Below are positions 1 to 7,025 of a stretch of 20,095 bases of DNA, piece after piece. This DNA is from Aquifex sp. (GTDB lineage Bacteria; Aquificota; Aquificia; Aquificales; Aquificaceae): assembly GCA_015487405.1 (NCBI GenBank), contig WFPV01000081.1, forward strand, positions 1 through 20,095, read 5' to 3'. A program made the position numbers and the translations under genes. Within the stretch, counting starts at the first letter, position 1. Every line of letters begins with the position of its first letter. The notes beneath the pieces are model-generated. The model saw only the letters and a program-made list of their open reading frames with translations, did no database searches and had not been told where the DNA came from.

Positions 1-1
1 A

Positions 2-79
2 CTCGGACAGAACTCCCTCCACAAATCTGGATTGGCGCTCATAAAAGCGGTGGAAGAAATACAAAAAGAGCCCGTTTAA
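2..79 (+). CDS. C-terminal end of an unidentified gene (partial)
   Basis: The window opens inside an open frame that ends at TAA 77-79. It encodes 25 residues, ending in a probable amphipathic helix (..SGLALIKAVEEIQKEPV). It lies 37 nt before the isomerase gene on the same strand, so the two are probably cotranscribed. Too little is present to name a family. An open frame of this length alone is weak evidence; the helix-like composition and the tight spacing make a real gene end more likely than chance. Confidence 0.5.
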   Translation, partial: LGQNSLHKSGLALIKAVEEIQKEPV

Positions 80-116
80 GGCTATTTCCTTTCTTTTTTC
101 CTTTAAAATCCTTTTT

Positions 117-1073
117 ATGGACGTTTATGAGATTTTAGAAAAGTTCCCTGAGCAGTTTAATTACGAAGAGATAAAAAAAGATTTATCTTCTTGCAAAGGA
201 ATAGTCTTCTGCGGGATGGGAGGCTCGGGAATAGTGGGGAGCTTTGCCTCGAGGTGGCTTGAGCACAGAGGATACGATAAACCTTTGGTTGTAGTGAAAG
301 ATTACACACTTCCCAAGTTTGTGGATAAAGACTTCCTCGTTATCTGCATTAGCTACAGCGGAAATACGGAAGAGACACTTTCCAATTTTCAAGAAGCAGT
401 AAGCAGGGGAATAAAGCCCATATGTATAACGAGCGGAGGAAAGCTAAAAGAGCTTGCTGAAAAAGAAGGATGCGAAGTCTACGAAATTCCGAAAGGCTAC
501 CAACCTCGTTTCGCTTTGGGATTTATGCTCTCAAAACTTCTTAACCTTCTCGGAGTTTACCAGGAGGAGCTTGAGGATGCTAAAGAAAATCTACAGGAAA
601 ATCTTTCAAAAATAAAAGATACAGCGAAACGGTTATCGGAAAAACTTTACAACTATGTTCCTATAATATACGCAACTCCCCTAACTTCCCACATAGCCGA
701 ACGCTGGAAGGGACAGATTAACGAAAACGCAAAAACACCCGCCTATTACACCGTCCTTCCTGAAATGCACCACAACGAGGTAATGGGCTGGAGCAATCCC
801 CTGCTGAGGTCTAAGTTTTCCTACATAATAATGTTTGATGAAAAGGACCATCACAGAGTAAAGTTAAGAGTAGATATAACTAAAAAAATCTTAGAAGACC
901 TCGGAGTTGTTCCCGGAATCCTGAAAGGGGAAGGAAACTCCTACCTTGCGAGAAGTCTTTATTTGCTTCACATAGCCGATTGGCTTAGCGTTTACCTCGC
1001 TGAGCTTTACGGATACAATCCCTTTGATATAAAGATAATAGATAGAATCAAAAGAGAACTTTCAAATGCCTAA
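117..1073 (+). CDS. Bifunctional phosphoglucose/phosphomannose isomerase (SIS domain)
   Basis: The 318-residue protein matches the short archaeal/bacterial PGI/PMI family, which interconverts glucose-6-P or mannose-6-P with fructose-6-P. The N-terminal SIS domain shows GMGGSGIVG at 33-41 and the phosphate-binding SYSGNTEET at 79-87. The second domain carries the family stretch ERWKGQINENAKTPA followed by EMHHNEVMGW. E203 and H219 fall at the positions I recall as catalytic in the Pyrobaculum aerophilum enzyme, which would make this an active isomerase rather than a regulatory SIS protein. The start ATG has only a poor Shine-Dalgarno match. Its end overlaps the truA start by 8 nt, implying translational coupling. 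It would feed fructose-6-P and mannose-6-P into central metabolism and envelope sugars. Confidence 0.88.
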   Translation: MDVYEILEKFPEQFNYEEIKKDLSSCKGIVFCGMGGSGIVGSFASRWLEHRGYDKPLVVVKDYTLPKFVDKDFLVICISYSGNTEETLSNFQEAVSRGIKPICITSGGKLKELAEKEGCEVYEIPKGYQPRFALGFMLSKLLNLLGVYQEELEDAKENLQENLSKIKDTAKRLSEKLYNYVPIIYATPLTSHIAERWKGQINENAKTPAYYTVLPEMHHNEVMGWSNPLLRSKFSYIIMFDEKDHHRVKLRVDITKKILEDLGVVPGILKGEGNSYLARSLYLLHIADWLSVYLAELYGYNPFDIKIIDRIKRELSNA

Positions 1074-1791
1074 CTATCTTCTCAGGCTTGCCTTCGTAGG
1101 AACAAACTTTTCCGGCTGGCAGATTCAACCTAATGTGAGGACAGTTCAGGGGGAGCTTACCAAGGCTCTTAAGATTATTTTTAAGGAAGATGTAAAAGTA
1201 ATAGGATGTTGCAGAACCGATGCAGGTGTCCACGCACTTGACTACATTGCAAACTTTAAAGCAACGAGGGAGATAGAAGCGGAAAAGATTCTTAAAGCTT
1301 TAAACGGAATGCTACCGAAAGATATAGGTGTTTACGAGGTGAAAATAGTTCCTGAAGACTTTAACGCTCGTTATTCTGTGAAAAAGAAAACCTACCTTTA
1401 TAAGATTTGGAACTCGGAAGTTAGAAATCCTTTTTTATACCACTTTTCATGGCAGGTAAAAAGAAAATTGAATAAGGAACTTCTTATAAAAGGACTTAAG
1501 AAGCTTGAAGGAACTCACGATTTTGAAGGATTCGCAAAGCTGGAAGAGGAAAAAAATACAGTAATAAACTTAGAAAAGGTAGAAATCTCTTTTAAAGAGC
1601 CTTTAATTGAGATACGCCTTACGGCGTCCCATTTCTTAAGGTATATGGTCAGGAGAATAGTAGGAACCTGTGTAAAAATAGCTATAGGTTTTTTTTCTGA
1701 AGAAATTTTAGAGGATATATTGAGTAAAAAAGTAAAAGCTCCCTATACAGCTCCCGCTTGTGGTCTTCACTTAGAGAAGGTAGAGGTATGA
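1066..1791 (+). CDS. truA: tRNA pseudouridine synthase A
   Basis: TruA converts uridines 38-40 of the tRNA anticodon arm to pseudouridine. The 241-residue length is normal for the family. The catalytic aspartate is D52, inside the signature CCRTDAGVHAL (48-58). Other TruA features are the N-terminal LRLAFVGTNFSGWQ stretch, KTYLYKI near 110, and the C-terminal ASHFLRYMVRRIVGT stretch. The ATG lies inside the last codons of the isomerase gene, so the two are probably translated together. The protein ends at TGA 1789-1791, about 60 nt before the antitoxin gene. Confidence 0.96.
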   Translation: MPNYLLRLAFVGTNFSGWQIQPNVRTVQGELTKALKIIFKEDVKVIGCCRTDAGVHALDYIANFKATREIEAEKILKALNGMLPKDIGVYEVKIVPEDFNARYSVKKKTYLYKIWNSEVRNPFLYHFSWQVKRKLNKELLIKGLKKLEGTHDFEGFAKLEEEKNTVINLEKVEISFKEPLIEIRLTASHFLRYMVRRIVGTCVKIAIGFFSEEILEDILSKKVKAPYTAPACGLHLEKVEV

Positions 1792-1810
1792 ACTGGGGGA
1801 AGGATACTTT

Positions 1811-1841
1811 TTGTTTCAAACACAAGGTTTGTGTTATAAAT
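1811..1841 (+). promoter_or_regulatory. Promoter with an operator-like inverted repeat for the toxin-antitoxin pair
   Basis: A 7-bp perfect inverted repeat, AACACAA (1819-1825) and TTGTGTT (1829-1835), is separated by 3 nt. It sits between a weak -35-like TTGTTT (1811-1816) and a good -10-like TATAAA (1835-1840), 10 nt before the antitoxin ATG. RelB/DinJ antitoxins are ribbon-helix-helix repressors that bind short palindromes of this kind, so autoregulation is inferred from position. Transcription from here would give a very short leader. Confidence 0.6.
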
Positions 1842-1849
1842 TTAATAGT

Positions 1850-2119
1850 ATGTCTGCAAAAGTAAGGACTAACGTTTATCTTGATAGGGAGTTAAAAGAA
1901 AAGGCAAAGAAAGTTTTTAAAGCTTACGGTCTGAGTTTGAGCGATGCTTTTAATCTTTTCCTTGCTAAAGTAGTTAAAAAAAATGAGCTTCCTTTAGAAG
2001 AAATTATCCCTGAAGAAACTTTAAAAGCTATAAATGACGCAAGAGAAGGAAAAAATATGAAACGGTTAACTTACACAGAGTTTAAAAAGCTTGTAAATGA
2101 AACAACTGGAAATTCATGA
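1850..2119 (+). CDS. RelB/DinJ-family antitoxin
   Basis: This 89-residue protein has the ribbon-helix-helix N-terminus of RelB/DinJ antitoxins: KVRTNVYLDRELKEKAKKVF, then the helix GLSLSDAFNLFLAKV. A charged C-terminal half (EEIIPEETLKAINDAREGK) follows and would wrap the toxin. I start at the ATG at 1850 rather than an earlier in-frame ATG at 1811, because the upstream stretch holds the promoter and the palindrome and lacks family similarity. The gene overlaps the toxin gene by 23 nt, which is typical of cotranscribed toxin-antitoxin pairs. It should neutralise the toxin and repress its own promoter. Confidence 0.88.
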   Translation: MSAKVRTNVYLDRELKEKAKKVFKAYGLSLSDAFNLFLAKVVKKNELPLEEIIPEETLKAINDAREGKNMKRLTYTEFKKLVNETTGNS

Positions 2120-2369
2120 ACAGTTTATAAAGGATTTAAAGAAAGTCAAACTCAAAAATAAACATATGCAGAAACTTTTTACTTATGTTAGCTTGTTGCT
2201 AAATGAAAAACCATTGCCACCAGAAGCAAAGGACCATGAGCTTAAAGGAAGTTTCAAAGATATAAGAGAGTTTCATCTTGGAGGAGATTTAATCGTTCTT
2301 TATAGAAGAATTGAAGACAAAATTCAGTTCTTACGAATAGGTTCTCATGCTCAAATCTTGGGTATGTAA
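2097..2369 (+). CDS. YafQ/RelE-family mRNA interferase toxin
   Basis: The 90-residue protein matches YafQ-type toxins, ribosome-dependent endoribonucleases of the RelE superfamily. Visible landmarks are KDLKKVK near the start, DHELKGSFKDIREFHLGGD (46-64) and IQFLRIGSHAQIL (76-88). H47, H60, D64 and H84 fit the conserved His/Asp set of YafQ, and H84 corresponds to the catalytic His87 of E. coli YafQ as I recall it. A conserved C-terminal aromatic (Phe91 in E. coli) appears to be replaced by Ile87, so activity is not certain. The frame is intact. It ends 9 nt from the convergent purN stop. Confidence 0.88.
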   Translation: MKQLEIHEQFIKDLKKVKLKNKHMQKLFTYVSLLLNEKPLPPEAKDHELKGSFKDIREFHLGGDLIVLYRRIEDKIQFLRIGSHAQILGM

Positions 2370-2378
2370 AAATATGCC

Positions 2379-3029
2379 TTAAAATATCTCCAAAGCTGGA
2401 TTTACTGGAAGCTCTCCGTATTTAGCTCCTTCCACTATTACCTTCCTTCCGTCTATCTTTATGCGGTTTTCCGCAAACCACTGGATAGTTTGGGGTAGAA
2501 TTTTGTGCTCCCACTTTAGGATTCTTTCAGCGAGGGTTTCTCCAGTATCTTCGGGGAGAACAGGAACTACCGCTTGAACAATTACGGGTCCTGCGTCAAC
2601 ACTTTCATCAACTATGTGAACTGTGCATCCCGAAAACTTAGCTCCAAATTTTACAGCCTGCTCTTGGGCATGGAGTCCCTGAAAAGCTGGGATGAGGGAT
2701 GGATGGATATTTATTACTCTGTTGGGAAAGTGTTTTAGGAAATGTCCTGAAAGTATCCTCATAAATCCTGCAAGGACTACGAGCTCAACACCTTTCTCCT
2801 TTAGAACTTTAACTATTGCTTCTTCAAAGGCTTTGCGTGAGGAGTGGTTTTTTTGCTCTATTGTGGTGTATGGGATTCCGTGCTTTCTGCACCTTTCTAA
2901 CGCTAACGCTTTAGGATTATCGGAAACTACAATTTCTATTTTTGCGTTGACTTTCCCCGCTTCTATGCTGTCTATGATAGCCTGGAGGTTGCTACCTCTT
3001 CCGGATACCAGAACGCCTATTTTTAGCAT
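2379..3029 (-). CDS. purN: Phosphoribosylglycinamide formyltransferase (GAR transformylase)
   Basis: PurN transfers a formyl group from 10-formyl-tetrahydrofolate to GAR, the third step of purine synthesis. The 216-residue protein begins with the nucleotide-binding [14 protein letters not shown]. It contains the catalytic stretch [17 protein letters not shown] with N107 and H109, and the [13 protein letters not shown] loop with D145, which together give the usual Asn-His-Asp triad. Length and motif order are typical. It is the last gene of a minus-strand group after fabD and the DUF89 gene, 15 nt downstream of the latter. Its 3' end almost abuts the convergent toxin gene, with no clear terminator between. 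Confidence 0.96.
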   Translation of the reverse strand: MLKIGVLVSGRGSNLQAIIDSIEAGKVNAKIEIVVSDNPKALALERCRKHGIPYTTIEQKNHSSRKAFEEAIVKVLKEKGVELVVLAGFMRILSGHFLKHFPNRVINIHPSLIPAFQGLHAQEQAVKFGAKFSGCTVHIVDESVDAGPVIVQAVVPVLPEDTGETLAERILKWEHKILPQTIQWFAENRIKIDGRKVIVEGAKYGELPVNPALEIF

Positions 3030-3044
3030 CTTTATTATCTTACG

Positions 3045-3899
3045 TTAATTTTTGTATTTAAAGATTAATCCTTTCACTATTCCCCTTGTTTCCGTGGCTA
3101 TCGGGTTGCATTTCGCAACGAGGAGGAAGAATATGTCTCTGTCGGCATCGCTCAATGTCTCAAAGTTTGCCTGCCCTTTGCTTATTACTATGTCAGCTTC
3201 GTAAAAGTATTTCCTGAACTCCTCACTGCAGTCCTCAAGCCACGTTCCCACCTTGTCAGAGCCGTTGTGAATGACTTTACACAATTTGGTCATTGAGACT
3301 TCCTCGGCGTCTTCCATAGTGGCATCGTTAAGTATGGGCTTTCCTTTTACTGCGTAAACTACCTCTTTTCCCATGTCTTTCAGGGTTTTTACGAGAAGTT
3401 TGTCAAAGGCTATCTCTCCCGCGTTATCTCCTATTATTAATACGCAGAAGGCGTCCTTAAGTCTTTCTTTAAAAATTTCGTAATCAAATACTATGAAGTC
3501 TTTTTTCAGGAGTTCTTTCACTTCCCTTTCAACGTCAAATAGTCCTTTTACCGCAAAGTCTATAAAGTTCCCTACGGCGGAGAGTTTTAAAGAAAATGCG
3601 AGCTTATCTGAAGCCTTTTGGTAGTCCTTCTGGAGTTCTTCAAGCATCTTGAGGGCTATTTGGTTGGCGAGCTTCTTCATCTCTTTGAAGGGGTCCTCTG
3701 TTCCTGCGATTTCTTTAACGATTTGCTGGATAAAGTAGGCGTAGTATGCCGGGGATTTGTCAAACTCTTCAAACCTGGAGAGGAACTTTAAGCTTCTCTT
3801 TGCTATCTCAAGCTCTTTCTCTTTGGGTAGTTTTAGTTTCCTGACTGCGTTTAGTCCCTGGTTTATGAGGCAGGGTATACACTCAGGATAAGCCTTCAT
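3045..3899 (-). CDS. DUF89 family protein (ARMT1-like metal-dependent phosphatase)
   Basis: The 284-residue protein belongs to the DUF89 family, known as metal-dependent damage-control phosphatases acting on misphosphorylated metabolites. The N-terminal CIPCL (CxxC at 8-11) marks the shorter subfamily typical of archaea and some bacteria. The metal-site region is IIGDNAGEIAFD near 155-166. Further family stretches are VKGKPILNDATMEDA, and near the C-terminus ADIVISKGQANFETLSD. Its start overlaps the fabD stop by 4 nt (ATGA), so it is translationally coupled to a fatty-acid gene. The substrate cannot be read from sequence. Confidence 0.85.
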   Translation of the reverse strand: MKAYPECIPCLINQGLNAVRKLKLPKEKELEIAKRSLKFLSRFEEFDKSPAYYAYFIQQIVKEIAGTEDPFKEMKKLANQIALKMLEELQKDYQKASDKLAFSLKLSAVGNFIDFAVKGLFDVEREVKELLKKDFIVFDYEIFKERLKDAFCVLIIGDNAGEIAFDKLLVKTLKDMGKEVVYAVKGKPILNDATMEDAEEVSMTKLCKVIHNGSDKVGTWLEDCSEEFRKYFYEADIVISKGQANFETLSDADRDIFFLLVAKCNPIATETRGIVKGLIFKYKN

Positions 3900-4837
3900 G
3901 TTATAGCCTTCAGAACTTGCTCCGCATCTTCGGGTTTTTCTATGTTGAAAACTCTGACTCCGGGAATGGTTTGCTGTATAAGTTTGGAAAGAACGTTCTT
4001 AGGTCCTATCTCCACGAATGTGTCCACGCCTTGCTCGTGCATATACTGGACACTTTGGAACCATCTGACGGGTGAGAACATCTGATGGTAAAGGTTATTC
4101 CTTATCTCGTGCGCCATGGTGTGTGCCTTTGCGGTGTAGTTCTGGACGAGGGGTATCTTTATGTTCTGGATTGGGGCTTGAGCGAGCTTGAGCTTAAAGG
4201 CGTCGGCAGCGGGCTTCATAAGTGAGCAGTGGGATGGGACTGATACCTTTAAGGGAATAGCTCTTCCTCCCATCTCTTTCGCTATCTGTGCAGCTTTTTC
4301 TACCGCTTCTTTTTCTCCTGAGATAACGGTCTGGGTAGGGGAGTTGTAGTTTGCGGGCTCAACTACTCCCACATCTTTAGCCTTCTCGCAAGCCTCTTCA
4401 ACCTTCTCGGGAGGAAGTTTTAGTATTGCTACCATCGCTCCCTTTCCTTCGGGGACTGCTTCTTGCATGTATTTTCCTCTGTAGTAAGTAAGTCTTGCGC
4501 CGAGCTGTGTATCTATCCCCCCCGCAACCGCGAGGGCGGAGAACTCTCCGAGGGAGTGTCCAGCTACGAAATCGGGCTTAGGGAATCCCATACTCTCTAA
4601 AGCCTTCCATATTCCGAACTCCACCGCAAAGAGTGCGGGCTGTGTGTATACAGTTTTATTTAACTTCTCTTCGGGTCCTTTAAAGATAACGTCAACTATA
4701 TCGTTTAGGGACATCCTGAGGGAGTGCTCAACCGCGTGTATTACGTCCGCTGTTTCGGGGAAGGCTTTATAAAATTCGTATCCCATTCCTACGTATTGAG
4801 AGCCTTGTCCGGGAAAAACGTATGCTATCTTTCCCAT
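3896..4837 (-). CDS. fabD: Malonyl-CoA:ACP transacylase
   Basis: FabD loads malonyl groups from CoA onto acyl carrier protein for fatty acid elongation. The 313-residue protein has the N-terminal VFPGQGSQYVGMG with the oxyanion Gln11. The nucleophile is S95 in GHSLGEFSAL, R120 lies in TYYRGKYMQ, and the catalytic His is H203 in SVPSHCSLM. The C-terminal VDTFVEIGPKNVLSKLI is also typical. It is the first gene of the minus-strand group followed by DUF89 and purN. No other fatty-acid gene lies beside it here. It diverges from the carbonic-anhydrase-like gene with only 20 bp between starts. Confidence 0.97.
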   Translation of the reverse strand: MGKIAYVFPGQGSQYVGMGYEFYKAFPETADVIHAVEHSLRMSLNDIVDVIFKGPEEKLNKTVYTQPALFAVEFGIWKALESMGFPKPDFVAGHSLGEFSALAVAGGIDTQLGARLTYYRGKYMQEAVPEGKGAMVAILKLPPEKVEEACEKAKDVGVVEPANYNSPTQTVISGEKEAVEKAAQIAKEMGGRAIPLKVSVPSHCSLMKPAADAFKLKLAQAPIQNIKIPLVQNYTAKAHTMAHEIRNNLYHQMFSPVRWFQSVQYMHEQGVDTFVEIGPKNVLSKLIQQTIPGVRVFNIEKPEDAEQVLKAIT

Positions 4838-4857
4838 GCTTTAAGATTATATACACT
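4838..4857. promoter_or_regulatory. 20-bp divergent intergenic region with back-to-back -10 boxes
   Basis: The whole gap between the fabD and carbonic-anhydrase-like start codons is 20 bp. On the minus strand a perfect TATAAT (4851-4846) ends 8 nt before the fabD ATG. On the plus strand TATATA (4848-4853) ends 4 nt before the other ATG. If these are -10 boxes, both transcripts would be nearly or fully leaderless, and the two promoters would compete for polymerase. No good -35 box is seen on either side. Assignment is by motif and spacing only. Confidence 0.5.
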
Positions 4858-5376
4858 ATGGCGATAATAAAACCTTACAAGGGTAAGTATCCGAAGATTC
4901 ATGAAAGCGTTTACCTCTCGGAGAATGTTGTGGTTATCGGGGATGTAGAGATAGGAGAAGACTCAAGTGTATGGTTCGGGAGCGTTATCAGGGGAGACGT
5001 TAACTATATAAGGATAGGGAAGAGGACGAATATTCAGGACAACTGCATTGTTCACGTCACTCACGACACTCATCCCACTATAATAGGGGACAATGTCACG
5101 GTAGGACACGGTGTTATTCTACACGGGTGTGTTCTCCACAATAACATACTTGTGGGAATGGGAGCTACCATTATGGACGGTGTGGAGATAGAGGACTTTG
5201 TTCTCGTGGGAGCGGGAGCACTTGTAACTCCCAATAAAAAAATACCTTCCGGTGTTTTGGTGGCGGGAGTTCCCGCCAAGATAGTGAGGGACCTGAGGGA
5301 AGAGGAGATAGAGCTTATAAAGGAGTCTGCGGAGAACTACGTTAGGTATAAGAATGAATACCTTAAAGGTGCTTAA
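4858..5376 (+). CDS. Gamma-carbonic anhydrase family protein (left-handed beta-helix)
   Basis: The 172-residue protein is a hexapeptide-repeat left-handed beta-helix of the gamma-carbonic anhydrase / YrdA family. Repeats run from about residue 18 to 150 (VVVIGDVEIGEDSSVWFGS, IRIGKRTNIQDN and so on). Metal-ligand histidines are visible as H66 in IVHVTHDT and H84 and H89 in VGHGVILHG. The first is preceded by the usual RGDVNYIRIG stretch. Start chosen at 4858 (MAIIKPYKG), since an earlier in-frame ATG at 4822 would lie inside fabD. Members may hydrate CO2 or have other metal-dependent roles; activity is not decided by sequence. It ends directly against the convergent CPBP protease gene. Confidence 0.9.
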   Translation: MAIIKPYKGKYPKIHESVYLSENVVVIGDVEIGEDSSVWFGSVIRGDVNYIRIGKRTNIQDNCIVHVTHDTHPTIIGDNVTVGHGVILHGCVLHNNILVGMGATIMDGVEIEDFVLVGAGALVTPNKKIPSGVLVAGVPAKIVRDLREEEIELIKESAENYVRYKNEYLKGA

Positions 5377-5892
5377 TTAAATTAATGGAACACTCAAAAA
5401 TTTATAAATAACAGGATACCTTTCGGTGATAAAGAAATAGAAAAGATTGAAAGAAAAGTGGGTTAGTGCCGGAGCTAAAATTGAGCCGCTTCTTTGATAT
5501 AAGTATCCAAAAATGAGAGAGGGAAAGAAGGTGAGAGCCGCTCCGAGGGTTCCCTGATAAACCACGTGAGCGAAGGCAAACATAAAGGAAACCGCAAGGT
5601 TATTGAACCTCTGCATTAAGAAGCCTCTAAAGAAGGCTTCTTCCAGGAAAGCTATACCGAGCTGATTCAAAACAAAGGCGTAGCACTTGGCAGTAAAAAG
5701 GTAGGGAAATCCGAGAGGTAAAAAAGGAATTGCGTAAATAAAACCTCTTTTAAAGTTCTTAAAGCCTATGTTTTCTTCCTTTTCAAAAAGCAGGGGAATT
5801 ATCAAGACTACGGCGGGAAGAAGGTCTATCCCTTTCTTTTTAGCTATCCACAGGGAAACCAAAAAAAGTAAATAAAAACTAAGGTGCTTCAT
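5377..5892 (-). CDS. CPBP-family intramembrane glutamic endopeptidase
   Basis: The 171-residue, very hydrophobic protein has the motifs of the CPBP (Rce1/Abi) family of membrane proteases: EEAFFRG with E84, E85 and R89, FMFAFAH with H109, and HFSFN with H145 and N149. About five or six transmembrane segments are visible. The start overlaps the argD stop by 4 nt (ATGA), making it the last gene of the ugd-argD group. This is a short family member. Short CPBP proteins have been tied to processing of C-terminal sorting signals in some bacteria. A candidate tail of that sort lies at 17291-17420, but linking the two is inference. Confidence 0.85.
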   Translation of the reverse strand: MKHLSFYLLFLVSLWIAKKKGIDLLPAVVLIIPLLFEKEENIGFKNFKRGFIYAIPFLPLGFPYLFTAKCYAFVLNQLGIAFLEEAFFRGFLMQRFNNLAVSFMFAFAHVVYQGTLGAALTFFPSLIFGYLYQRSGSILAPALTHFSFNLFYFFITERYPVIYKFLSVPLI

Positions 5893-7025
5893 TTAAAGAC
5901 TCTTTTTAGTTTTTCAACAGCTTCGTCAACGTGTTCTTTCTCAAGAATTAAAGGCGGTAAGAATCTTATTACATTACCTGCAGTGCAGTTTATAACGAGA
6001 CCTTCCTCAAGGGCTTTGAGGACGTATCCCTTACATTCTTCCTTCAGCTCAATACCGAGCATCAGTCCCCTACCTTTGACCTTTCCGAGGTTTAGCTCCT
6101 CTAAGCGTTTTTTGAAATACTCTCCCACCGAGCGAACGCGAGGTAATAAATCCTTAACCTTATCAACTACGTAAGAGGCTACCTTGCAAACGAGGGGATT
6201 TCCTCCAAAGGTGGAGCCGTGAGAACCAGGAGTGAAGCTCTGGGCAACTTCTTCCCTTGCGAGTGTAGCACCTATGGGGACACCGCTTCCCAGTCCCTTC
6301 GCAAGTGTGATAATGTCAGGTTTTAAGAAGCTAAAGTGTTTATAAGCGTAAAACTCTCCGGTTCTGCCTATCCCCGTTTGAACCTCATCTATTATTAGTA
6401 AGAGTTCCTTTTCCTTACACAGCTCCTGGAGCTTTGCAAGAAACTCCTCCTCGGCGGGATTTACTCCTCCCTCTCCCTGAATTACTTCCAAGATGATACC
6501 TGCGGTCTCTTCATCAAGAAGTTTATAGACGCTGTCAATGTCGTTCAGCTTTGCATGGGAAAATCCAGGAAGCATAGGCTCAAAGCCTTGATGGAATTTT
6601 GGCTGTCCTGTTGCGGAGAGGCTTCCGTAGGTTCTTCCGTGGAAAGAGCGTTCAAACGCTACAAACTTGTATTTATTTTTCCCCTTGTCTCTCCAGTATT
6701 TGCGGGCAAGCTTTAGAGCTGCCTCCACACTTTCGGTTCCGCTATTGCAGAAGAAGACCTTACCGGAGGTGTGGAACTCCTTAACGAGTTTCTGGGCAAG
6801 CTCTTCCTGCCACGGGTTCTCAAAGAGGTTTGAAACGTGAATAAGTTCCTTTGCTTGAGAGGAGATTATTTTTACCACTTCGGGAGGAGCGTGTCCGAGG
6901 GAGTTCACTCCCACTCCCGCTATAAGGTCAAGGTATTTTCTCCCTTTGTCGTCGTAAAGGTAGACGCCTTCTCCTTTCACGAACTTAACCGGTAGCCTTG
7001 AGTAGTTATTCATCAAGTAGCTCAT
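5889..7025 (-). CDS. argD: Acetylornithine aminotransferase
   Basis: A class-III PLP aminotransferase of 378 residues, the usual ArgD length, converting N-acetylglutamate semialdehyde to N-acetylornithine in arginine synthesis. Visible features are FCNSGTESVEAALKLAR (92-108), the SFHGRTYGSL loop (127-136), IIDEVQTGIGRTGEF with D213, and the PLP-lysine K243 in TLAKGLGSGVPIGA. The GSHGSTFGGNPL stretch follows. ArgD is sometimes bifunctional with succinyldiaminopimelate aminotransferase, and that cannot be excluded. It is coupled by 4-nt overlaps to ugd upstream and the CPBP gene downstream, although no pathway unites the three. Confidence 0.93.
   Translation of the reverse strand: MSYLMNNYSRLPVKFVKGEGVYLYDDKGRKYLDLIAGVGVNSLGHAPPEVVKIISSQAKELIHVSNLFENPWQEELAQKLVKEFHTSGKVFFCNSGTESVEAALKLARKYWRDKGKNKYKFVAFERSFHGRTYGSLSATGQPKFHQGFEPMLPGFSHAKLNDIDSVYKLLDEETAGIILEVIQGEGGVNPAEEEFLAKLQELCKEKELLLIIDEVQTGIGRTGEFYAYKHFSFLKPDIITLAKGLGSGVPIGATLAREEVAQSFTPGSHGSTFGGNPLVCKVASYVVDKVKDLLPRVRSVGEYFKKRLEELNLGKVKGRGLMLGIELKEECKGYVLKALEEGLVINCTAGNVIRFLPPLILEKEHVDEAVEKLKRVFK

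Noticed and set aside
2362..2392. Possible terminator between the toxin gene and purN
   Set aside because: GGTAT/ATGCC is a weak 5-bp stem with a G-U pair and there is no real T-run on either strand.
5070..5279. Antisense frame within the carbonic-anhydrase-like gene
   Set aside because: The Pro/Thr-rich sequence is the mirror of hexapeptide-repeat codons, not a separate gene.
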